A DNA stretch of 39,538 nt from NCBI GenBank assembly GCA_001800515.1, contig MGVN01000025.1, positions 1-39,538 on the forward strand. The letters are read 5' to 3'. The position numbers and the translations under genes were made by a program. Shown one piece after another: positions 32,952-39,538 of the stretch (positions are counted from its first letter, which is position 1; the number at the start of each line of letters is the position of its first letter). A model generated the notes under the pieces. It searched no databases. It was not told where the DNA came from and was given only the letters and a program-made list of their open reading frames with translations. The stretch is from Elusimicrobia bacterium RIFOXYB2_FULL_49_7. Lineage in GTDB: Bacteria; Fibrobacterota; OXYB2-FULL-49-7.

Positions 32952-33998
32952 ATGCCTGATATCCACATCACCGAATTCGCTAAGGCAGCAGGCTGTGCCG
33001 CCAAAATCGGCCCCGGCGATCTGCACGACATTCTGTCCGGACTCCCGGTCCGGTCCAGTCCGGATCTGCTCTTGGGATTTGAGGATTCCGATGATGCCGG
33101 CATCTTTCGACTTACCGACGACATCGCCTTGGTCCAGACCGTGGATTTCTTCACCCCCATCGTGGATGATCCCTACACCTTCGGGCAAGTGGCCGCAGCC
33201 AACGCCTTAAGCGACGTTTATGCCATGGGGGGCAAACCGCTTACCGCACTCAATCTCATTGCCTTTCCCATTGCCACACTCGATAAAAGCGTCCTGAAAG
33301 CCATTGTCGCGGGCGGACTCGACAAAATCAATGAATCCGGTGCGGTTCTTTGCGGGGGCCACAGCATCAAGGATCAAGAGATCAAATACGGTGTCTCCGT
33401 TACCGGGCGGGTTCATCCGGATAAATTCTGGGCCAATCGGCATGCGCGTGTAGGCGACACCATTCTCCTGACAAAGCGAATCGGAACCGGTATCCTGACC
33501 ACGGCCATTAAACAGAAGCTGGCAGGACCTGAGGTTGAAAAACGGGTGGCAGCCTCCATGATTCGGTTAAATGATAAGGCCGCCGACATCGCCGCCGGTT
33601 TCAATATCCGCGCCTGCACAGATGTCACCGGTTTCGGTCTTTTCGGTCACCTGTTGGAAGTAGCCATTGCCAGCCGCGTCTGCGTGGAGATTGACACCGC
33701 AACCGTACCGCTGTTCGAGGGGGTTCAAGATTATTTCGCCCGGGGCGCCTATCCCGGCGGTGGAAAAGCCAACTTCAATTATTGCGAATGTCGTCTGATG
33801 GCAAAGCAGGGCCGGACAATCGAACGCTCGACACTCGATATCATGCTCGACCCTCAAACCTCGGGCGGTCTTCTGCTCTTTGTCCGGGAAAAAGACAAGC
33901 AAGCCCTCCTCCATCAACTGCATTCGTCCGGAATCGAAGACGCGGCCGACATCGGTCGTGTCACAGACGGACCTGCCGGCAAATTGATTTACTTTTGA
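32952..33998 (+). CDS. selD: Selenide, water dikinase (selenophosphate synthase)
   Basis: SelD makes selenophosphate from selenide and ATP for selenocysteine and selenouridine. The 348-residue protein starts MPDIHITEFAKAAGCAAKIGPGDL; Cys15 matches the catalytic Cys/Sec position (E. coli Cys17), while the second Cys of the GCGCK motif is Ala. LVQTVDFFTPIVDDPYTFG, AAANALSDVYAMGGKP, GGHSIKDQEIKYG, TDVTGFGLFGHL and DPQTSGGLL are all typical. The start has AGGA about five bases upstream within the mtnA stop region; an in-frame start at 32847 lies inside mtnA. A terminator follows at once. No other selenium gene or in-frame selenocysteine TGA was noticed. Confidence 0.95.
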   Translation: MPDIHITEFAKAAGCAAKIGPGDLHDILSGLPVRSSPDLLLGFEDSDDAGIFRLTDDIALVQTVDFFTPIVDDPYTFGQVAAANALSDVYAMGGKPLTALNLIAFPIATLDKSVLKAIVAGGLDKINESGAVLCGGHSIKDQEIKYGVSVTGRVHPDKFWANRHARVGDTILLTKRIGTGILTTAIKQKLAGPEVEKRVAASMIRLNDKAADIAAGFNIRACTDVTGFGLFGHLLEVAIASRVCVEIDTATVPLFEGVQDYFARGAYPGGGKANFNYCECRLMAKQGRTIERSTLDIMLDPQTSGGLLLFVREKDKQALLHQLHSSGIEDAADIGRVTDGPAGKLIYF

Positions 33999-34020
33999 AA
34001 TGGCCTGCGGCCATTTTTTA
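33998..34020 (+). terminator. Rho-independent terminator after selD
   Basis: AAATGGCC (33998-34005) and GGCCATTT (34009-34016) form a perfect 8-base stem with a TGC loop, continuing into a T-run that ends at 34019. The stem begins at the last base of the selD stop codon. It would separate mtnA-selD from the helicase operon, whose first gene starts at 34033. Confidence 0.8.
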
Positions 34021-34032
34021 TCTTAGCTTCTT

Positions 34033-35736
34033 ATGCCCTATTGCCCAGACAACCCGCTGATCGTCCAAAGCGACCGTTCCATTCTGCTTGAAGTGGATAA
34101 TCCGAAGTACGAGGCCACACGCAATGCTCTGGCTCCCTTTGCCGAACTGGTCAAATCGCCGGAACATATCCATACCTATCGAATCTCCCCCCTTTCCCTT
34201 TGGAATGCGGCGGCAGCAGGTCATACGCTTGCCGAAATCCGGTCGACGCTCGAACAGTACGGCAAATACGATGTGCCGGAAAACATCCTGACCGAGATCG
34301 CCGAATATTTCGGACGATATGGTCGCATTAAAATCATCGAAGGCACGACCCCGGATACCCTGCTTCTTAAAACCGATTCCGACGTACTCCTTCTTGAAAT
34401 ACTCAGTCAAAAAGGAACCACCGGTCTTTTCCTGGATAAAAAAGACAAGACCAGCGTATCACTGACCCTCTTTAAACGGGGGTTGGTCAAACAGGCTCTG
34501 ATCAAACTGGGCTACCCGGTGGAAGATCTGGCCGGCTATGTCATCGGCACGCCGCTCCCCTTTTCGCTGCGCAAGACAACGTTGCTCGGAGAATCCTTTG
34601 CGCTTCGACGCTATCAGGAAGATTCAGCGGAAATCTTCTTTGCCGCCGGCGGCCGAAAGGGCGGTTCCGGGGTCATTGTGCTTCCATGCGGAGCCGGCAA
34701 GACCGTGGTGGGCATGGCTGCCATGTCCTTGGTCCGTTCGCATACCCTCATTCTCACGACTAATATCACGGCAGCAAAACAATGGAAGCGGGAGCTCCTC
34801 GATAAAACCGACCTCCGCGAAGAGGACATCGGAGAATATACGGGCGAAATCAAGGCCATCCGGCCCGTGACCGTCGCCACCTACCAGATTATCACCTATC
34901 GGAAAAAGAAAAGCGAGGAGTTTCCTCACTTCGCCATTTTCAATGCAAACCGATGGGGCCTCATTATTTATGACGAGGTTCATCTGCTGCCGGCACCGGT
35001 CTTTCGTATCACCGCCGGCATTCAGGCCACTCGGCGCCTGGGCCTCACCGCCACCCTGGTGCGTGAGGACAACAAGGAGGATGAGGTCTTTTCCCTCATC
35101 GGTCCAAAGAAATATGACGCACCGTGGAAAGTGCTTGAAGAGCAGGGATGGATCGCCTCCGCGATCTGCACCGAGGTACGTGTCGAACTGCCGGATAACC
35201 TTAAAATGGAATATGCGGTGGCTGAAAATCGGAAGAAAATCCGCATCGCCGCGGAAAATCCGGCCAAAGAAGAACTTGTTGAAGCGCTTTTAAAGCGCCA
35301 CACAGGAGATCTCATCCTCATCATCGGCCAATATCTGGACCAAATCAACCATATCGCCGCACGATTCAACATTCCGCTCATCACCGGTGCCACCCCGACC
35401 CTGGAGCGGGAAAAGCTTTACCGGGATTTCCGCGAAGGAAAGATGACGCGGCTGGTTGTCTCCAAGGTAGGAAATTTCGCGGTGGATCTGCCGGATGCCA
35501 ATGTGGCCATTCAAGTATCCGGAACATTCGGTTCGCGTCAAGAAGAGGCACAACGACTCGGTCGAATCCTTCGTCCCAAAAAGAACGGTCAACAGGCCCG
35601 GTTTTATTCCTTGGTCACGCGTACGACGTGCGAACAAGACTTTGCCATGAACCGACAACTCTTCTTAACAGAACAGGGTTACAGCTACCTTATTATTGAA
35701 GGACGCACCTTCCTTACGTCTGCGAAACGGGGATAA
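34033..35736 (+). CDS. XPB-type (ERCC3-like) superfamily 2 DNA helicase
   Basis: A 567-residue helicase of the XPB type, an ATP-driven 3'-5' DNA helicase/translocase related to the TFIIH subunit. An N-terminal domain (residues 1-190) resembles the damage-recognition-like region. The motor follows: Walker A VLPCGAGKTVVG (about 216-227), motif Ia TNITAAKQWKREL, the DEVH box (314-317) and motif III GLTATLVRED (about 337-346). The last holds the Arg-Glu-Asp motif peculiar to XPB. GNFAVDLPDANVAIQ and QRLGRILRPK complete helicase motifs V and VI. The frequent archaeal partner nuclease Bax1 is not adjacent; the next gene is an M16 peptidase one base downstream. No Shine-Dalgarno is seen. Confidence 0.9.
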   Translation: MPYCPDNPLIVQSDRSILLEVDNPKYEATRNALAPFAELVKSPEHIHTYRISPLSLWNAAAAGHTLAEIRSTLEQYGKYDVPENILTEIAEYFGRYGRIKIIEGTTPDTLLLKTDSDVLLLEILSQKGTTGLFLDKKDKTSVSLTLFKRGLVKQALIKLGYPVEDLAGYVIGTPLPFSLRKTTLLGESFALRRYQEDSAEIFFAAGGRKGGSGVIVLPCGAGKTVVGMAAMSLVRSHTLILTTNITAAKQWKRELLDKTDLREEDIGEYTGEIKAIRPVTVATYQIITYRKKKSEEFPHFAIFNANRWGLIIYDEVHLLPAPVFRITAGIQATRRLGLTATLVREDNKEDEVFSLIGPKKYDAPWKVLEEQGWIASAICTEVRVELPDNLKMEYAVAENRKKIRIAAENPAKEELVEALLKRHTGDLILIIGQYLDQINHIAARFNIPLITGATPTLEREKLYRDFREGKMTRLVVSKVGNFAVDLPDANVAIQVSGTFGSRQEEAQRLGRILRPKKNGQQARFYSLVTRTTCEQDFAMNRQLFLTEQGYSYLIIEGRTFLTSAKRG

Positions 35737-35737
35737 A

Positions 35738-37207
35738 ATGAAAACCATTCTCGCCTTCTTCCTGATGACCCTGCTTTTCGGCACAACCGTTTCCGAAGAC
35801 CTGGTCAAGGTCAGCGAACACATATTGGACAACGGCCTTAAAATATTGATTGTCGAAGACCATCATACCCCGCTGGCCGTCTGCCGTCTTTACTACAAGG
35901 TAGGCAGCGTCAACGAGATTCCGGGCAAAACCGGGCTGTCACATATGCTGGAGCATATGATGTTCAAAGGCACCAAACGAATCGGCGTCTCAGACTATGA
36001 CAAAGAGCGACTCATCGCCCATTCCATTGACTCCCTCTTTGCCCTCTACGACCGCTTTCGGGACAGCCATGACACGGTGGGTATGAAAAAGGTGCGACAG
36101 GAAGCAGCCGTTCTATCCGACAAGCAGCGCCAATACCTTAAAAACAATGAACTCTGGTCGCTCTATCAAAGGGAAGGCGGCACGGCCTTGAATGCCTATA
36201 CGGCGGATTATATGACCGCCTACATCGTCACTCTGCCCTCCAATAAGATCGAACTCTTTTTTTGGCTCGAAAGCGACCGCATGGCCAACCCGGTCCTGCG
36301 TGAATTCTATACGGAACGCGATGTGGTCATGGAAGAGCGACGACTCCGCTACGAAAACAGCCCCTATGGCCGCTACAACGAAACCTTGGGCTCCCTGGTC
36401 TTCGAAAGTCATCCTCTCCGTAACCCCACCATCGGCTTCATGTCAGACGTGATGCACCTCTCCCGGGAAGACGCGTTACACCATTTCAAGACCTATTATG
36501 TTCCTGATAATGCGGTGCTCGTGCTGGTCGGAGACGTACAAGAACAAAACGTCCTTCATCTGGCCAAACGGTATTTCGGACCCGTACCGGCCGGCCATAG
36601 CCCGGTACCGCAGGTTACGGTGCAAGAACCGGATCAGGTCGGTGAAAAACGGCTCCAGGTTCACAAAAATGTGGGAGCGGTCTTGGATTTGCTCATTAAA
36701 ACCCCGGAACTGGGGGAATCCGATGTCTATGCCCTGGATATCATTGAAGGCGTGCTGAACGGCGCTTCCGGCCGTCTCTACAAATCGCTGGTACAAGATA
36801 AGAAACTTTGCACCGACATATCTGCGGGTAACTATGTATCCAAATATTACGGTCTTTTTACCATTCACGCGGAACTTAAGCAGGGAGCGGATCATCAGGC
36901 TGTGGAGCAAGCGATTTTTGACGAGTTAGATAAACTGAAACGGGAGAAAATCGGGCTACGTGAACTGGAAAAGGTTAAAAACCGGGTAACTGCCGCGGAA
37001 ATCAACGGTCTCAGAGAAAATGAACATCTGGCGGATCGGCTCGCCTATTTCGAGATCATCCGAAGCTGGAAACTGATCAACACTTACACGGATGCGGTTA
37101 AAGCCGTGACCCGGGAAACCGTATTGAAAACCGCTCAACACTATTTTGAAAAGCGGTACTGCACCCTTGGCTGGATGGTGCAGGATAAGGAAGGGGGCTC
37201 GAAATGA
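35738..37207 (+). CDS. M16-family zinc peptidase, active type
   Basis: A 489-residue pitrilysin-like peptidase. MKTILAFFLMTLLFGTTVS is a signal peptide, placing it in the periplasm or at the envelope. The inverted zinc motif is HMLEH (residues 69-73); the third ligand is probably Glu178 in FWLESDRM, further away than in short M16 enzymes because of a helical insert (about 85-145). NAYTADYMTAYIVTLP and ERDVVMEERRLRYENSPYG are also family-like. GGGGAT lies before the ATG at 35738, one base after the XPB stop. It overlaps the next M16 gene by four bases and the two probably form a heterodimer. Confidence 0.9.
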   Translation: MKTILAFFLMTLLFGTTVSEDLVKVSEHILDNGLKILIVEDHHTPLAVCRLYYKVGSVNEIPGKTGLSHMLEHMMFKGTKRIGVSDYDKERLIAHSIDSLFALYDRFRDSHDTVGMKKVRQEAAVLSDKQRQYLKNNELWSLYQREGGTALNAYTADYMTAYIVTLPSNKIELFFWLESDRMANPVLREFYTERDVVMEERRLRYENSPYGRYNETLGSLVFESHPLRNPTIGFMSDVMHLSREDALHHFKTYYVPDNAVLVLVGDVQEQNVLHLAKRYFGPVPAGHSPVPQVTVQEPDQVGEKRLQVHKNVGAVLDLLIKTPELGESDVYALDIIEGVLNGASGRLYKSLVQDKKLCTDISAGNYVSKYYGLFTIHAELKQGADHQAVEQAIFDELDKLKREKIGLRELEKVKNRVTAAEINGLRENEHLADRLAYFEIIRSWKLINTYTDAVKAVTRETVLKTAQHYFEKRYCTLGWMVQDKEGGSK

Positions 37208-38652
37208 AATCCGTCATCCTCTTACCGCTTCTACTCCTCGCAGGTTGTACTCTTTTCCAGAACCATCCCCAGGACCTGACCTACCGGGCAACCCATTATG
37301 TTCCACCCTCATTGCCCCAATACCGGCACACCTTGGACAACGGTATCGTCGTCTTTGTAGTGGAAGACGATAAACTTCCCCTTTTTGATATACAGGCAAT
37401 CATCCGAACCGGCGGTCTCATGGAATCGGAACAGCAGGCAGGTCTTTCCGTGCTAACCGCGGATCTCCTTGCCACCGGCGGCACGGAAACCCTTCCCGCC
37501 GACACGCTGGATGACCGGATTGATTTCCATGCCGCCTCGCTCTCCTCGAATGCGGATGGGGTCAGCGCCAGGGTAAGCTTGTCCATTATCAGCACGAAAC
37601 TCGATACCGGTCTTGCCCTTTTCACCGAAGTCATGACCCGTCCGGCTTTTGAATCCAAACGCATCGATTTGTCCAAGACACGCATGATTGAAGGAATCCA
37701 CCAACGCTTTGACCATCCCAAAAGCGCCCTTTCCATTGCCTACAACTTAGCCCTATATGGAAAAGGCAGGCTATCCGTACTGAATACGGAAACCGGCATC
37801 AATATCATCACACGAAACGATATCGAAACCTTTTACCATCGATATTACCGTCCGGAAAATGTCATACTCGCCGTGTCCGGCCGTTTTAAAACAGAGGCAA
37901 TCCTGACTAAGCTGAATGTTACACTCGGTCAATGGAAGAAAAGTGGAACACCCGAAGACACCTTTCCCGCTATCCCGAATCAATATCACAAACGTCTCTA
38001 TTTTATTGAAAAAGAGATCAACCAGGCTTATATCCGGCTTGGATTACCGGCCTTAAAACGCCCCCATCCGGACTACTACCCTCTTGCGCTCATGAACTAC
38101 ATTCTGGGCGGCGCACCGTTTACATCCCGAATCAGCAAACACATCCGGGAAGAAGAGGGATTGGCCTATAGTGCAGGATCCTTTCTTAACTGCCCCTATT
38201 TCTACACCGGATACTTCGGTATCAGCCTGGAGACTAAAAGCGCTTCCGCAGCCTATGCCATTGGGCTTGCTGTAAAGGAAATAGAGCATTTTATCAAAAA
38301 AGGCGCAACCGACCAGGAACTGGCGGATGCTAAAAAAAGCCTTATCGACGCTTTTCCGGCCATTTTCAGATCCGGATCAGACATCGCCGACGCCTTTGCG
38401 ATGAATCACTATCTTAAACGGTCGGATGTTCATTTTGACGTCTATCGGGATTCTCTAAACGCCATCACGTTGGAGGATATCGCACGCGTTGCCCGGCAAT
38501 ACCTGGTCCCGGAAAGCCTCTCTTACTGCATGGTGGGCAAATGGGCTGACTGCGAAAAGGGCGATGGCATACATCCCGTTAACTTATCGGGATTCGGCGT
38601 ATTTGAAAGAATGTCCGAACAAGAACTGGAAAGACGGTGTACGGAGAAATAA
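37204..38652 (+). CDS. M16-family peptidase-like lipoprotein, catalytically inactive
   Basis: A 482-residue protein starting MKSVILLPLLLLAGCTLFQ; LLAGC is a lipobox, so it is a lipoprotein with Cys15 as the lipid anchor. The M16 fold is visible (TLDNGIVVFVVEDDKLPLFDIQAIIRTGG, YYRPENVILAVSGRF, GGAPFTSRISKHIREEEGLAYSAGSF), cited here as pieces. The zinc motif position reads SVLTADLLATGG in place of HxxEH, so it lacks catalytic metal ligands. The Arg/Tyr region that completes the substrate pocket in inactive partners may be RSGSDIADAFAMNHY. It overlaps the active M16 gene by four bases (ATGA). Such active/inactive pairs are known for M16B peptidases. Confidence 0.88.
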   Translation: MKSVILLPLLLLAGCTLFQNHPQDLTYRATHYVPPSLPQYRHTLDNGIVVFVVEDDKLPLFDIQAIIRTGGLMESEQQAGLSVLTADLLATGGTETLPADTLDDRIDFHAASLSSNADGVSARVSLSIISTKLDTGLALFTEVMTRPAFESKRIDLSKTRMIEGIHQRFDHPKSALSIAYNLALYGKGRLSVLNTETGINIITRNDIETFYHRYYRPENVILAVSGRFKTEAILTKLNVTLGQWKKSGTPEDTFPAIPNQYHKRLYFIEKEINQAYIRLGLPALKRPHPDYYPLALMNYILGGAPFTSRISKHIREEEGLAYSAGSFLNCPYFYTGYFGISLETKSASAAYAIGLAVKEIEHFIKKGATDQELADAKKSLIDAFPAIFRSGSDIADAFAMNHYLKRSDVHFDVYRDSLNAITLEDIARVARQYLVPESLSYCMVGKWADCEKGDGIHPVNLSGFGVFERMSEQELERRCTEK

Positions 38653-38655
38653 AAA

Positions 38656-39538
38656 ATGCTCCCCTTTAAATTTGACAATCTTTTTCAGGAACGGATTTGG
38701 GGGGGGACCGCCATGTCCACCCTTCTCGACAAACGGCTGCCGCCGGGCAAACGCATCGGCGAATCCTGGGAACTGTCCGTTCATCGCAATGCCATGAGCA
38801 TCGTTCAAAAAGGCCCCTTCCAGGGATACTCCTTTGCAGAGGTGGTAAAAAAACATCCGAAAGAAATTCTGGGAGAGCGTCTCTCCCAGAATTTTGACGC
38901 CTTTCCCCTGCTTTTTAAATTCATTGATGCCAACGACAAGCTTTCCATCCAGGTCCATCCGGATGATGCCAATGCAAAGCAACATGAAAAGGATCTGGGA
39001 AAGACAGAAGCATGGGTGGTGATTCACGCCAAACCGGGCGCCCGCATGATCTGCGGCCTCAAGCCCGGCGTGGGAAAACGGGAAATCGAAGAAGGGATTC
39101 GCCGCAACACCCTTGAAACCTTGCTGAACGAATTTGACATTCACGCCGGAGAGGTGGTCTTCGTTCCAGCAGGGTCCATTCATGCCATTGAGGAAGGGAC
39201 CGTGATTTACGAGGTCCAACAAGCCTCAGACATCACCTACCGCCTCTATGATTGGGGGCGTACGGACCCCGCCGCCGGCAAACCCCGTGCACTGCATGTT
39301 GACGCCTCCCTTCGGGTCATCAACTTCTCCGATATCCACGACCACCGAACCTGCCCGGTCTCCCTACCCTGTACGGCCGGAAAACGGGAGATACTAACCG
39401 CCTGTCCTTACTTCATCCTGGAACGTTTTTCACTTGACGAAAAACTTGACAGAGCGCTTGACCGGTTCGAAGTGATTACTGTCCTTTCCGGTTCCGGAAA
39501 TATATATTATAAAGGAGGAACCGAACCGCTTTCACGGG
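38656..39538 (+). CDS. manA: Mannose-6-phosphate isomerase, class I (cut by window edge)
   Basis: ManA interconverts mannose 6-phosphate and fructose 6-phosphate with a zinc ion, linking glycolysis with GDP-mannose for surface sugars. The first 294 residues are present and the frame is open at the right edge. MLPFKFDNLFQERIWGG, IGESWELSVH and LLFKFIDANDKLSIQVHPDD (zinc His and Gln), then GKTEAWVVIHAKPGA and FVPAGSIHAIEEGTVIYEVQQASDITYR-type segments match the short Bacillus-like class I enzymes (about 315 residues), so only a few tens of residues are missing. GGAG lies nine bases upstream of the ATG, which follows the M16 stop by three bases. Confidence 0.94.
   Translation, partial: MLPFKFDNLFQERIWGGTAMSTLLDKRLPPGKRIGESWELSVHRNAMSIVQKGPFQGYSFAEVVKKHPKEILGERLSQNFDAFPLLFKFIDANDKLSIQVHPDDANAKQHEKDLGKTEAWVVIHAKPGARMICGLKPGVGKREIEEGIRRNTLETLLNEFDIHAGEVVFVPAGSIHAIEEGTVIYEVQQASDITYRLYDWGRTDPAAGKPRALHVDASLRVINFSDIHDHRTCPVSLPCTAGKREILTACPYFILERFSLDEKLDRALDRFEVITVLSGSGNIYYKGGTEPLSR

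Noticed and set aside
1..39538. CRISPR array, tRNA, rRNA, insertion sequence, toxin-antitoxin or phage defence genes
   Set aside because: No repeat arrays, cloverleaf-like sequences, transposase or nuclease-defence motifs were found on reading both strands; all sizeable frames belong to the genes listed.

Overview
The window is a dense stretch of bacterial chromosome. It has about 35 protein genes on both strands and no gene-free gap above 300 bases. I see no rRNA, tRNA, CRISPR array, insertion sequence or phage gene. Several traits suggest a Gram-negative diderm, perhaps a Fibrobacterota-like or other lineage of the Fibrobacteres-Chlorobi-Bacteroidetes group: an outer-membrane Wzi-type barrel, a lipoprotein, a secreted beta-helix protein with a FlgD/type IX-like C-terminal domain, PdxB, SelD, a bacterial XPB helicase and Tad-type minor pilins. 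This placement is inference; no rRNA or ribosomal-protein marker is present.

Left part (1-11366). The start of accD and a eukaryote-like purB lie on the minus strand. Divergent from them is a tightly overlapping plus-strand chain: a UbiA prenyltransferase, two TadE-like proteins around a TadG-like protein, a small exported protein and a DUF192 protein. A SAM methyltransferase meets this chain tail to tail. Next come a fused GT4 phosphoglycosyltransferase/CapD-type protein and a Wzi-like capsule protein, which look like a polysaccharide locus. A class III aminotransferase and a STAS anti-sigma-factor antagonist follow.

Middle part (11367-21092). A 1413-residue double-ATPase activase of the 2-hydroxyacyl-CoA dehydratase type lies directly downstream of pdxB. 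Then come folC, a Gfo/Idh/MocA oxidoreductase and a divergent AraC regulator with a palindrome between them.

Envelope and translation operon (20247-28068, minus strand). The order is frr, uppS, cdsA, dxr, rseP, a PAS histidine kinase, a receiver-HATPase response regulator and prmC. The first five follow the common conserved bacterial order. The two signalling genes and prmC are appended with overlaps or gaps of a few bases. The response regulator's output is an anti-sigma-kinase-like ATPase domain instead of a DNA-binding domain, which suggests partner-switching control of a sigma factor. The STAS protein at 11004 is a plausible but unlinked partner.

Right part (28199-39538). A small exported repeat-like protein has a reading frame that appears to continue after a -1 shift at an AAAA-TAA site. 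Next are a beta-helix/oxidoreductase pair (probably polysaccharide use), then plus-strand mtnA-selD (ending in a clear terminator), the XPB helicase, an active/inactive pair of M16 peptidases and the start of manA.

The most unusual items are the giant activase, the receiver-HATPase two-component pair in the rseP operon, the possible -1 frameshift gene, the Tad minor-pilin chain without Tad core genes, and the XPB helicase.
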